From Salinivirga cyanobacteriivorans (GTDB lineage Bacteria > Bacteroidota > Bacteroidia > Bacteroidales > Salinivirgaceae): a stretch of 64,000 nt of DNA. The translations under genes were made by a program, and so were the position numbers. The notes under the pieces were generated by a model. The model was not told the DNA's origin. It ran no database searches and saw nothing but the letters and a program-made list of their open reading frames with translations. The stretch spans positions 1,499,501-1,563,500 of the forward strand of contig NZ_CP013118.1 in the NCBI RefSeq assembly GCF_001443605.1, written 5' to 3'. This document shows, piece after piece, positions 24,642 to 33,311 of this stretch (position 1 is its first letter; each line of letters starts with the position of its first letter).

Positions 24642-25466
24642 TTATTTCCAAATATCAGGTTCGTTCTTTATTTCTTCATAAGTAAAAACAGGACCATCCT
24701 TACATACAAAGTATTTACCCATCATGCAATGCCCACATTTACCAAAACCACATGACATATTTTTCTCCATCGACAAATAAATTTTGTTATCCGGAAAACC
24801 CATATCAAGCAGCTTAAAAGTGCCGAACTTCATCATGATGGGTGGCCCGCAAACCACTGAAATTGAGTTCTTAATATTGATATCCACCTTATCGAGAAGT
24901 TTGGTAACCACACCAACTTCTTCTGCCCAGGTATCGTCAGGCTCATCCACACTGCGCATCACTTCAAATTTTTTCACGGCCCTCAGCTCATCAATATACG
25001 GTTTATAAATACACTCCTGTGGAGTTTTGGAGCCGTAGCAAAAAATCAATTTCTTTATTTTATCCTCCTCAGCTTTCAAATTATAAAGAAGCGACCTCAA
25101 TGGTGCAAAACCACATCCTCCACCAAGAATAAGCACCTCCTTGTTATAAAATTCCTCCACCGGATAGCCACGACCATAAGGCCCGCGAATTCCCATTGTA
25201 ACACCCGGCTTAAGCTTATGTATACGCTCTGTTACATAACCGGCTTTCATAATCGTAATTTGCATTTCATCATCTATCAACGGTGATGAAGATGGGGTGA
25301 ACGGGGCTTCGCCCAATCCGTCGAGCGTAAGTTCCACAAACTGACCGGTTTTAAAGGGGAAAGCACGTTCTGGCCGCAACACAAATGATTTGATGGTTGG
25401 CGATTCCTCAATCACTTCCGTCAATTTGGCCTTAACAGGCTTGTATATGTTTTGAAATTTATACAC
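24642..25466 (-). CDS. hydG: HydG-like FAD/NAD(P)-binding subunit with [2Fe-2S] centre
   Basis: 274 residues, ferredoxin-NADP reductase fold as in the gamma subunit of archaeal sulfhydrogenase. FAD-binding segment with PFTPSSSP (residues about 55-62), NAD(P)-binding LGGGCGFAPLRSLLYNLK (about 112-129), and at the C-terminus CGFGKCGHCMMG...YFVC for a [2Fe-2S] cluster. GTG start at 25466, overlapping the hydB stop by eight bases. It should exchange electrons between NAD(P)H and the iron-sulfur chain. Which nucleotide it prefers is not evident from the sequence. Confidence 0.9.
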   Translation of the reverse strand: MYKFQNIYKPVKAKLTEVIEESPTIKSFVLRPERAFPFKTGQFVELTLDGLGEAPFTPSSSPLIDDEMQITIMKAGYVTERIHKLKPGVTMGIRGPYGRGYPVEEFYNKEVLILGGGCGFAPLRSLLYNLKAEEDKIKKLIFCYGSKTPQECIYKPYIDELRAVKKFEVMRSVDEPDDTWAEEVGVVTKLLDKVDINIKNSISVVCGPPIMMKFGTFKLLDMGFPDNKIYLSMEKNMSCGFGKCGHCMMGKYFVCKDGPVFTYEEIKNEPDIWK

Positions 25467-26475
25467 TTAAAACCGTTGAGTTAAGTTCAACGAACATTTC
25501 ATTTTTACTAATCTTGCCAATACAAGCTTCAATGCAGCGTCCACAGCCGGTACAGGCGATGGAATTAAATTTTTCGGGTTTCCACACATACTTGCAGAAA
25601 TACCGATTTCTAAACCGTTTACTCAGTGCGCCGAGCGGGTCTTCGCCTGCAGCTACCCGTTCAAAGCCGGGATATTGACAGGCATCCAGGTGCCGAACCT
25701 TTTCAAATCCGGGTCTGTCGATAAGTAAAAAGCAGGTACACGTAGGACAAATCGTAGCACATGCTCCACATGACACGCATTTATGTGCATATTTCTTCCA
25801 TACTTCTTCATCAGCCTGAAGCATCAATTGCCTGGTGCTTTCATAGTCAGGCAGATCGGCATTCCTACGATTCAACTCTCCAATTACCTCATCTTGTTTT
25901 ATTTTAACTGCATCGAGCTCACTCCTGCCGGCTGATTCTAAATTAATAAATGAATGAATCTCGGTCATGATGCGATCTCCTTTGTCTGTTATGGGTGTGA
26001 GTATGACCCATTTCTCCAGAGCAGACAGGCTAAGATCGGCGTTTTCAACAGGTACTGGATCAATGCCATAAGATGTGCAATGACAATGCTCCTGAATCGA
26101 GAAACAATCTGTACCCACCAGGACTGTATTGTTTAATCTGTGCTTAAAAACTGTATCAGGATATTCGGCATCCAAATATATTTCCTTCAGAATGCTTAGC
26201 CCTTTCAGATCGCAGGAAGGCATACCAATTATCATTACCGGATCGGCTTCAGCTGCCGTCGCGGTAAGGTTTTCTTTTACAGGCAAAAAAAATGACTTGA
26301 GGGGTGTAATGGGTTTGGCCTTATTGTAAACAACCTCTTTGAAATTATCCTCATCAATGATTTCATAATCCATATGCACGCCATAATCCAGCGGAGCATA
26401 AACACGGTAATCTGCAATGAACTTCTTCATTACCCTGAACCAATCCTCCCAGCTTATTTTCTGTGCTTTTGTCAT
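25459..26475 (-). CDS. hydB: HydB-like iron-sulfur subunit
   Basis: 338 residues, beta subunit of the sulfhydrogenase type. Two [4Fe-4S] motifs: CVSCGACATICPTCTC (about residues 234-249) and CTGCGRCIEACIG (about 310-322). In the known enzyme it couples HydG to the catalytic subunits. It is the first gene of the 14-kb operon and the pair HydB/HydG is normally found with soluble group 3b hydrogenases, so its joining to a membrane group 4 enzyme is notable. The upstream gap holds a Rex-type operator. Confidence 0.9.
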   Translation of the reverse strand: MTKAQKISWEDWFRVMKKFIADYRVYAPLDYGVHMDYEIIDEDNFKEVVYNKAKPITPLKSFFLPVKENLTATAAEADPVMIIGMPSCDLKGLSILKEIYLDAEYPDTVFKHRLNNTVLVGTDCFSIQEHCHCTSYGIDPVPVENADLSLSALEKWVILTPITDKGDRIMTEIHSFINLESAGRSELDAVKIKQDEVIGELNRRNADLPDYESTRQLMLQADEEVWKKYAHKCVSCGACATICPTCTCFLLIDRPGFEKVRHLDACQYPGFERVAAGEDPLGALSKRFRNRYFCKYVWKPEKFNSIACTGCGRCIEACIGKISKNEMFVELNSTVLSV

Positions 26476-26601
26476 TGATTATGGGATAAATTTCACATAA
26501 CTAATCTACAAAAAATAAACCTGCGTGTCAATTTTTTTATTATATTATAGTCTATTTTAATTAAGTCCTAATACAAATAAATAACACTATATATCAAGAA
26601 A

Positions 26602-26617
26602 TTGTGTAATAACACAA
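26602..26617. promoter_or_regulatory. Rex-type operator between hydrogenase operon and rex-hyp operon
   Basis: A perfect 16-bp inverted repeat TTGTGT AATA ACACAA, matching the general form of known Rex boxes (TTGTGANNNNNNTCACAA-like). It stands 127 bases upstream of hydB and 58 bases upstream of rex, in the only gap between the divergent operons, so one site could control both and autoregulate rex. Half-sites resembling TTCACA occur near both start codons (about 26494 and 26669). Binding is inferred. Confidence 0.65.
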
Positions 26618-26674
26618 ATTTCGATATTTTCCACGTATATTTACATAAACAAAATATAGGAAATAGTTCACAAA

Positions 26675-27286
26675 ATGGTCTCAAGACACATTTCAAAAAG
26701 ATTACTTTACTACAGGTCTGCATTAGTACATTTGAAAAAAATGGGATTCGAATACGTATACTCCAAAACCATTGGTGAGGAAATCGGTGTAAGCCCTGAT
26801 GTGGTCCGCAAAGATTTTTCAAACATAGAAATCAGGGGTAAACGGAAGGTTGGCTACAAAGTAAGCGACCTCATCAGAAAACTGGATGAAATGTTTGGAA
26901 AAACATGCTGCTTCGAAATAATAGTGGTAGGCATAGGAAACATAGGGAGGGCACTAACGAAATATGAAAGTTACCTGGACGACCGGATAAAAATTTTAGG
27001 CGGGTTTGACATCAACCCAAGCCGTATAAAGAGTTTTAATGAGATCCCCATTATGCACATCAATGAGGCTGAATCTTTTATTACCCAAAACGACATTAAA
27101 GTGGCAGTAATGACGGTTCCTGAAATATCGGCACAATTAGTTTGCAACAAACTGGTTGAGTGTGGTATAAAGGGCATTCTAAATTTTGCTCCGGTTATAC
27201 TAAAAGTTCCCGACGATGTATTTGTAAAAAACATTAGTATTGCAGATGAAATTACAAGAGTATTTTACCATGCCAGAATAAATTAA
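26675..27286 (+). CDS. rex: Rex, NADH/NAD+-sensing repressor
   Basis: 203 residues, close to the family length. N-terminal winged helix (residues 1-80: FEYVYSKTIGEEIGVSPDVV, then RKDFSNIEIRGKRKVGYKV), Rossmann domain with VVGIGNIGRAL (about 88-98), and C-terminal helix FYHARIN for domain swapping. Rex leaves its operator when NADH rises. Rex commonly controls fermentation and hydrogenase genes; here it is the first gene of the hyp operon, 13 bases before hypF, and faces the hydrogenase operon. It probably sets both to the redox state. Confidence 0.95.
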   Translation: MVSRHISKRLLYYRSALVHLKKMGFEYVYSKTIGEEIGVSPDVVRKDFSNIEIRGKRKVGYKVSDLIRKLDEMFGKTCCFEIIVVGIGNIGRALTKYESYLDDRIKILGGFDINPSRIKSFNEIPIMHINEAESFITQNDIKVAVMTVPEISAQLVCNKLVECGIKGILNFAPVILKVPDDVFVKNISIADEITRVFYHARIN

Positions 27287-27299
27287 GCAGAAAGCAGAT

Positions 27300-29585
27300 T
27301 TGTACGGCACAAGCCCAACATATCGTGTCATTATAAAAGGGCTGGTACAGGGAGTTGGTTTCAGGCCTTTCGTTTATCGTATTGCCAAAAAATATAATAT
27401 CAGCGGGTGGGTGAGAAACACACCCCAGGGGGTAGAAATAGAAATGCAGGGAGCAGAATACGCTATTAAATTATTCATGGAAGCGATACATAAAGAAACT
27501 CCACCAGCAGCCAAAATAGACTACTCGGAAGTTCAAAACACAAACCCGCAACCAACACATAAAACATTTCGAATTATTAAAAGCTCGGGTGAAAGCAATG
27601 ATATTACAGAGCTATGTCCCGATATTGCTGTTTGCGAAGATTGCCTGAGTGACATACAATCACAACCACACCGAATCAACTACCCATTTATCAACTGCAC
27701 AAATTGCGGGCCTCGTTTCAGCATCATAAAAAACATACCATATGACCGCCCCAAAACCACCATGAATAGTTTTCAGATGTGCAGCCAATGCTATAATGAG
27801 TACACCAAAATCAATGACAGAAGGTTTCATGCTCAACCAATAGCCTGCAACAATTGTGGCCCGGTGTACACCTTACATTTTAACGGTTCAGAAAATTCAG
27901 AAACAGCGTCAATCTTAAAACAAACGGCACAAATTATAGACAATGGTGGCATTGTTTTAATTAAAGGGATTGGTGGTTTTTTCATTTGTGGAGATGCCTA
28001 CCGTGAAGAGGTTACGAGAAAAATCAGAAAAATCAAAAAGCGCGACAACAAGCCTTTTGCAGTTATGCTATCCGGGTTAAATGCCCTTAAAAAGCACACA
28101 CAACCTACTCAGCAGGAGCTAAAAAGCCTGAAATCATGGCGGCGCCCCGTTGTATTGCTTAAACAAAAAACAAAAGGGTTAGCCAAAAATATCAATGAAG
28201 GCTTGAAAAACCTGGGTTGTATTTTGCCCTATATGCCATTTCATTACCTGCTGTTCGAGCAACTAAAAACAGACACAATATTATACACCAGCGCCAACTT
28301 CTCTAACACTCCGATTATAAAAGAAAATCAATTTGCATTGGAATATTTTACGGGTAAGGTTGATGCCATATTAACTTATAACCGCACAATAGAAAACCGC
28401 GTAGACGATTCGGTAATTCAGGTTATTCAAGACAAACCCCAGCTTTTAAGAAGAGCACGTGGATATACTCCCAGATCCATACAACTTGCCGGGTCTGAGC
28501 ACAAGATAGTGGCTTTGGGGGCAGATCAAAAGGGCTGTTTTAGCCTGGGCATGCCCGGTAAAGCAATTATGAGTCAACACATCGGAGCATTAGACAATGC
28601 AGAAACCTTCAATTTTTTCCTAAACACTATTGATCATTTCCGGCAACTCTTCCACTTCGGTACTCCGGAAGCAATTGCTGTAGATGCTCACCCTGATTAT
28701 TTCAGCCGCCAGCATGGGTTACAACTCTCAAAAAACTTTAACGTGCCGCTATTAAGCACCTTTCACCATCATGCGCACATAGCCTCTGTATTGGCTGAAC
28801 ACCAAATTACAGAAAAAGTAATCGGCATAAGCATGGATGGCACCGGGTATGGAACAGACGGTCATATTTGGGGAAGTGAGTTCTTAATTGCTGATATCCG
28901 GGAGTTTGAAAGACGGTACCACTTTGAATACATGCCAATGCCGGGAGGCGAAAGCGCCATAAAACACCCATGGAAAATGGCAGTGGCAATCATAGTACAA
29001 ACATTCAAAAACGGCGATGACCTCGCCTTTCAATATTTTGGCAAATCTATTGGAAAACAACAGGTTAAACTCGTGATTGAAAGCATAAAGAAAAACATCA
29101 ATTGCCCACTCACCTGCGGTGCCGGCAGACTATTTGATGCTGTGGCAGCCTTACTGGGAATTTGTTTGATCTCTGGTTATGAAGCAGAAGCACCCATGAA
29201 ACTGGAATCGCTTGTAAAAAACAATTCGTCTGAGGCTTATACTTTCAAAATTGAAAAAAATCACGTATCTTTTAATGAAATGTTTCATCAAATCATTGAT
29301 GATATGCAAAACAACATTAGCCCATCAGAAATTGCCACCAGATTTCATCAAACGCTGGTTGAGGTTATTGTTGAAACAGCACTGATCCTACGAAAGCAAT
29401 ACGACATACACACTGTCGCACTTTCAGGAGGATTATTTCAGAACCGTTTCGTTATGCGAAACACTGTAAAAAAACTGAAAGAAAAGCACTTCAAGTGCCT
29501 GGTAAACGAAAACGTACCGCCAAATGATGGTGGAATAGCCCTGGGCCAGTTAGCTATTGCCAATGCCCGCATGCGTAGCATTTAA
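27300..29585 (+). CDS. hypF: HypF carbamoyltransferase
   Basis: 761 residues. Makes the carbamoyl group that becomes the CN ligand of the [NiFe] site. Domains in order: acylphosphatase (VIIKGLVQGVGFRPFVYRIA, residues 8-27), zinc-finger pairs (CEDCLSDI, CTNCGPRFS, CSQCYNEY, CNNCGP), YrdC-like domain (DNKPFAVMLSGL), and Kae1/HypF C-terminal domain (HHHAHIASVLAEH, SMDGTGYGTDG, GGLFQNRF). The start is TTG at 27300, required for the acylphosphatase domain. Confidence 0.95.
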   Translation: MYGTSPTYRVIIKGLVQGVGFRPFVYRIAKKYNISGWVRNTPQGVEIEMQGAEYAIKLFMEAIHKETPPAAKIDYSEVQNTNPQPTHKTFRIIKSSGESNDITELCPDIAVCEDCLSDIQSQPHRINYPFINCTNCGPRFSIIKNIPYDRPKTTMNSFQMCSQCYNEYTKINDRRFHAQPIACNNCGPVYTLHFNGSENSETASILKQTAQIIDNGGIVLIKGIGGFFICGDAYREEVTRKIRKIKKRDNKPFAVMLSGLNALKKHTQPTQQELKSLKSWRRPVVLLKQKTKGLAKNINEGLKNLGCILPYMPFHYLLFEQLKTDTILYTSANFSNTPIIKENQFALEYFTGKVDAILTYNRTIENRVDDSVIQVIQDKPQLLRRARGYTPRSIQLAGSEHKIVALGADQKGCFSLGMPGKAIMSQHIGALDNAETFNFFLNTIDHFRQLFHFGTPEAIAVDAHPDYFSRQHGLQLSKNFNVPLLSTFHHHAHIASVLAEHQITEKVIGISMDGTGYGTDGHIWGSEFLIADIREFERRYHFEYMPMPGGESAIKHPWKMAVAIIVQTFKNGDDLAFQYFGKSIGKQQVKLVIESIKKNINCPLTCGAGRLFDAVAALLGICLISGYEAEAPMKLESLVKNNSSEAYTFKIEKNHVSFNEMFHQIIDDMQNNISPSEIATRFHQTLVEVIVETALILRKQYDIHTVALSGGLFQNRFVMRNTVKKLKEKHFKCLVNENVPPNDGGIALGQLAIANARMRSI

Positions 29586-29619
29586 TCCGGAATGCATTTA
29601 GCAAAACAAACTCAGATCC

Positions 29620-29838
29620 ATGTGTTTAAGCATACCAGTCCGCATAGAAAGCATCGAAGGAAGTGAAGCTGTAGTTTCAATTAATGGAGCAGCTTACAAA
29701 GCCGGCATTCACCTCATCGACAATCCCCAAGTTGGTGATTACGTGCTTTTACACGCCGGATTTGCCATTCAAAAAATCAGTGATCATGAAGCCAGAGAGA
29801 CCCTGGAACTCATCAAACAGATGAAATCTCCATTTTAA
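29620..29838 (+). CDS. hypC: HypC chaperone
   Basis: 72 residues. Shuttles Fe(CN)2CO from HypD to the large subunit. The N-terminal MCLSIPVRI has the essential Cys2; GDYVLLHAGFAIQKI is the second hallmark. 34 bases after hypF. Confidence 0.93.
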   Translation: MCLSIPVRIESIEGSEAVVSINGAAYKAGIHLIDNPQVGDYVLLHAGFAIQKISDHEARETLELIKQMKSPF

Positions 29839-30042
29839 AACGTTTAACACACTTCGCCTTTGCGAAGCAATGGCGGAGCATGTTTAAATGCAAGATCAGA
29901 AATAAAAAAACTGTAAAACACACATTAGGAGGCCCCCGATTGCAGCGGGGCAGGCTATGTGACCATTGAAACGAACGAAGTGAGTTCCTGAGCTTGCGAA
30001 TAAAATCAAATTTAAACACATGAAAAATGTTAGTCGAGCCCC
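29839..30042. other. 204-base spacer in the hyp operon with degenerate repeats
   Basis: The other hyp genes are 0-34 bases apart, but hypC and hypD are separated by 204 bases. The spacer contains an inverted copy of the short palindromic repeat (29968-30000) and a GGAGGCCCCCGATTGCAGC stretch partly resembling repeats after hypB. No gene. Confidence 0.6.
29968..30000 (-). repeat. Short palindromic repeat, copy 5, inside the hyp operon
   Basis: Read on the minus strand TTCGCAAGCTCAGGAACTCA then CTTCGTTCGTTTC; it matches the copies at 12019-12050 with several changes, in opposite orientation. Confidence 0.45.
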
Positions 30043-31137
30043 ATGAAGTATGTACATGAATACAGAAACAAAGAGCTCTCACAAAAGCTCATCAATAAAA
30101 TTCACCACTCAGCCAAAGGAAAATACACCTTTATGGAGGTTTGTGGCGGGCATACCATGGCCATACAAAAATTTGGAATTCCTTCGCTCCTGCCCCCGAA
30201 AATAAAGCTACTCTCTGGTCCGGGCTGTCCGGTTTGTGTAACCGAAAAATCCTATATCGATACAGCCATAGCCTACGCAAGGCTTTCAAACACCATTATC
30301 GCCACTTTTGGTGATCTGATGCGCATACCCGGCTCCACCTCATCGCTGGAACTGGAAAAAGCCCGGGGAAGTGATGTCACCATTGTATTATCAGCGCTGG
30401 AAGCTCTAAAGATCGCACAAAACAAGCCGGACAAAAAAATTATTTTTTTAGCCATCGGTTTTGAAACCACTGCTCCGGGCTCTGCGGTAGCTGTGGTCCA
30501 GGCCAGCAAAGCAAGAGTGAAAAATTTCTTCATTCTCAGCGCCCATAAATTGATGCCCCCCGCAATGAAAGCCATTGTCGATGAAGGTGTCAAGATTGAT
30601 GGCTACATCTGCCCGGGCCATGTGAGCACCATTACCGGATCAGCAATTTATGATGATATTGCCAGAAAATACAGCCTACCATGTGTCATCTCAGGCTTTG
30701 AACCCCTTGACTTGCTTCAAACCATTTTAGCACTGGTACACCAGGTTAATGAAAAGCATTCAACTGTGGAAATTCAATATGCACGTGCAGTGCAACCCAA
30801 TGGGAACCCCAAAGCAAAAGCAATAATGAAGCAGATTTTCTGTGAAACTGACAGCGAATGGCGAGGAATGGGCAACATCCCAAAAAGTAAATTGGTGCTC
30901 AGCGAGAAATACCAGCAATATGACGCGGAAAAAATGATACCCGTTGATGTGGAACCCACAATCAGCGATAAAGGATGCATTTGTGGCGAAATACTAAAAG
31001 GCCTGAAAACACCTCTTGATTGTAAACTATTTGGAAGTGGATGCACACCTGAAAATCCGGAGGGTGCATGCATGGTCTCGGGTGAAGGAGCTTGCCAGGC
31101 ATATTACAGATACCAATCACAAACCGAAATAACATGA
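30043..31137 (+). CDS. hypD: HypD, assembly of the Fe(CN)2CO unit
   Basis: 364 residues. Iron-sulfur scaffold on which CN and CO are attached to iron with HypC. Motifs: CGGHTMAI (about residue 37), GPGCPVC (about 65), and the C-terminal CICGEILKG, CKLFGSGCTPENPEGACMVS cysteine set. Its stop overlaps the hypE start (ATGA). Confidence 0.95.
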   Translation: MKYVHEYRNKELSQKLINKIHHSAKGKYTFMEVCGGHTMAIQKFGIPSLLPPKIKLLSGPGCPVCVTEKSYIDTAIAYARLSNTIIATFGDLMRIPGSTSSLELEKARGSDVTIVLSALEALKIAQNKPDKKIIFLAIGFETTAPGSAVAVVQASKARVKNFFILSAHKLMPPAMKAIVDEGVKIDGYICPGHVSTITGSAIYDDIARKYSLPCVISGFEPLDLLQTILALVHQVNEKHSTVEIQYARAVQPNGNPKAKAIMKQIFCETDSEWRGMGNIPKSKLVLSEKYQQYDAEKMIPVDVEPTISDKGCICGEILKGLKTPLDCKLFGSGCTPENPEGACMVSGEGACQAYYRYQSQTEIT

Positions 31138-32147
31138 ATGATTACATAAGACCTGGACATGGTAGCGGTGGCAAGTTGATGCATGAACTGATTCATGACA
31201 TCTTTTTCCGCCACTTTGGGCATCATGAACTTAAAAAAGGTAGTGATTCAGCCTTGCTTCAGAGCAATGGACACAGGTTGGCCTTTACCACAGATTCATT
31301 TGTTGTAAATCCGCTTTTTTTCCCGGGCGGCGATATTGGCAAGCTCGCAGTTTGTGGCACAGTGAACGATCTTGCTGTTTGCGGAGCCATCCCACAATAC
31401 CTGAGTGCGGGTTTTATTCTTGAAGAAGGATTTTCAATAGCTGAATTGGAAAAAATTGTGATTTCTATGGCCCGTGAGGCCAAAAATTCAGGCGTAAATA
31501 TAGTCACCGGCGATACCAAGGTTGTGCACAAAGGCATGGCAGACAAACTTTTTATTAATACCAGCGGAATAGGGTACATCCCTGAATATGCCGGCAGTTT
31601 TGCAAATAATCGTAAAATCAAAAAAGGCGATGTACTTATCATTAATGGAACTTTAGGGGACCATGCCATTGCAGTACTCTCTGAACGTGAAGATCTGCCT
31701 TTCCAAAGTACTATAAAATCAGATTGCGCATGCCTGAACCACTTAATTCACAGCTTACTTGAAAAGAAACTACACATAAAATTCATGAGGGATCTCACCC
31801 GTGGAGGATTGGCCACCTGCCTGAATGAAATTGCACAAGCACAAGCTATCGACATTGAAATTAACGAAACCCGGATACCCGTCAAAGCTTCAGTTGAAGG
31901 GATTTGCGAGACACTGGGCTTTGATCCGTTATACCTGGCCAACGAAGGGAAAGTGGTCATCATTGTATCAGCTGAAGACGCCAGCGAAGTAATCGAAACA
32001 CTAAAAGCAGACGACCTTGGAAAGGAAAGCACTATAATTGGCAAGGTTACAAGTGAAAATGGTAAAAAAGTTATAGCAGAAAGTGCCATAGGTGGGAAAC
32101 GCCTATTACAAATGCGTACAGGAGAGCAACTTCCCAGAATTTGTTAA
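31134..32147 (+). CDS. hypE: HypE, carbamoyl dehydratase
   Basis: 337 residues. Converts the thiocarbamate on its C-terminal Cys to thiocyanate for the CN ligands. PurM-like fold with RPGHGSGGKLMHEL at the N-terminus, TTDSFVVNPLFFPGGDIG, and the C-terminal tail PRIC with the essential last cysteine. ATG at 31134 overlaps the hypD stop; an earlier in-frame ATG (31092) lies inside hypD and is not supported. Confidence 0.95.
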   Translation: MNDYIRPGHGSGGKLMHELIHDIFFRHFGHHELKKGSDSALLQSNGHRLAFTTDSFVVNPLFFPGGDIGKLAVCGTVNDLAVCGAIPQYLSAGFILEEGFSIAELEKIVISMAREAKNSGVNIVTGDTKVVHKGMADKLFINTSGIGYIPEYAGSFANNRKIKKGDVLIINGTLGDHAIAVLSEREDLPFQSTIKSDCACLNHLIHSLLEKKLHIKFMRDLTRGGLATCLNEIAQAQAIDIEINETRIPVKASVEGICETLGFDPLYLANEGKVVIIVSAEDASEVIETLKADDLGKESTIIGKVTSENGKKVIAESAIGGKRLLQMRTGEQLPRIC

Positions 32148-32162
32148 TCAAAATACACGGCC

Positions 32163-32504
32163 ATGCATGAAATAGCCATTGTAGAAAACACCTTTAAAAT
32201 AATACTTGAAGTTGCCCGGCGCGAAAAACTTTCAAAAATTAAACGGGTAAACTTTCTTATTGGAGAAATGCAGGCCATTGTACCGGGAATTTTCAAGCAT
32301 GCATTTGAAAGCGCTGCCCGTGGCACCATTGCCGAAAACGCTGAACTGAATTTAGAGATTGAACCCATTAAAATGAGATGCCGGCAATGTGGCCACGAGT
32401 TTATCATCAAAAACTCAGCGTATAAATGCAACGAATGTAAAAGTTACGATCTTGAGCTACAAAGCGGTAAAGAATTAACCATTAAAAGTATTGAAGGAGA
32501 ATAG
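32163..32504 (+). CDS. hypA: HypA nickel chaperone
   Basis: 113 residues. N-terminal MHEIAIVE with the nickel-binding His2, and a zinc site CRQCGHEF plus CNECKSYD. Delivers nickel to the large subunit with HypB. Confidence 0.93.
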   Translation: MHEIAIVENTFKIILEVARREKLSKIKRVNFLIGEMQAIVPGIFKHAFESAARGTIAENAELNLEIEPIKMRCRQCGHEFIIKNSAYKCNECKSYDLELQSGKELTIKSIEGE

Positions 32505-32506
32505 CC

Positions 32507-33166
32507 ATGGAAATAAAAATTATGCGCAACGTACTGGACAAAAACCAAAACAAAGCTGATGAAATTCGGCAATTATTGAAGGAAAAACAAATTACGATGT
32601 TCAACTTTATAAGCTCTCCCGGCTCTGGGAAAACAACCATCCTGGAGCTTATTTGCCAGGAATTTGCTAAAAAAATCCGCCTGGGAATCATTGAGGGTGA
32701 TGCCTATACAGATCGCGATGCAAAAAGGCTGGCAATATATGATGTACCAGTAGTACAAATCAACACAGAGGGTACATGTCACCTCGATTCCCACAGCATC
32801 AGTAAGGCTTTGGAACAACTTAATTTGGATGAGCTCGACGTCATTATTGTCGAAAATGTGGGCAATTTAATCTGCCCCACGGCTTTCGATTTGGGCGAGC
32901 ATTATCGCATTGCTGTGGTTAGCACCACTGAAGGTGACGACAAGCCGATAAAATACCCCATGTTGTTCAGAGAATCCCACGCTGTAATACTGAATAAAAC
33001 AGACCTCATCCCTTACACCAATTTCTCAATGGAGCAATTCAATAAAGATTTAAAATCTTTGAATGGCAGCATACCTGTTTTTAATATTTCGAGCACCAAA
33101 AAAAATGGTCTACATGAATTGATGGAGTGGTTTGGCAAGTGTTTTAAACGGGTTGCAGGAATATAG
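32507..33166 (+). CDS. hypB: HypB nickel-insertion GTPase
   Basis: 219 residues, G3E-type GTPase. P-loop SSPGSGKTT (about residues 36-44), EGDAYTDRDA, metal site in TEGTCHLDSH, and NKTDL. It lacks both the N-terminal CxxCGC nickel motif and a His-rich stretch, so nickel storage must be done elsewhere. Two bases after hypA. Its 3' end lies in the first of two 30-bp direct repeats. Confidence 0.94.
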   Translation: MEIKIMRNVLDKNQNKADEIRQLLKEKQITMFNFISSPGSGKTTILELICQEFAKKIRLGIIEGDAYTDRDAKRLAIYDVPVVQINTEGTCHLDSHSISKALEQLNLDELDVIIVENVGNLICPTAFDLGEHYRIAVVSTTEGDDKPIKYPMLFRESHAVILNKTDLIPYTNFSMEQFNKDLKSLNGSIPVFNISSTKKNGLHELMEWFGKCFKRVAGI

Positions 33167-33246
33167 GAGGCTTTATCAAACGCAATGGGGACATCATCGG
33201 GCGAGTAGGCTATGTCGTTGCAGGAATATAGGAGGCTTTATCAAAC
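33152..33246. repeat. 30-bp direct repeat spanning the hypB end
   Basis: GTTGCAGGAATATAGGAGGC plus TTTATCAAAC occurs exactly at 33152-33181 and 33217-33246, 65 bases apart. The first copy encodes the last five hypB codons (VAGI and stop), so the second is a duplicate of the gene end. The 35 bases between them include a stretch (TAGGCTATGT) similar to the hypC-hypD spacer. Confidence 0.8.
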
Positions 33247-33311
33247 CTACTGAACAAATTAGCCTAAAAGAACCTAAACTAATAAACAACCTGGCTATCA
33301 GTCAATTAATC

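Noticed and set aside
14669-26475. Respiratory complex I (Nuo) or Mbx/Mbs instead of hydrogenase
   Set aside because: The large subunit keeps all four nickel cysteines, a maturation protease is in the operon, and NuoE/F/G are absent.
26520-26600. Bacteroidota -33/-7 promoter for the hydrogenase operon (TTTG, 19-base gap, TAGACTATA)
   Set aside because: Spacing is right on the minus strand, but the -7 box matches the TAnnTTTG consensus too poorly to list.
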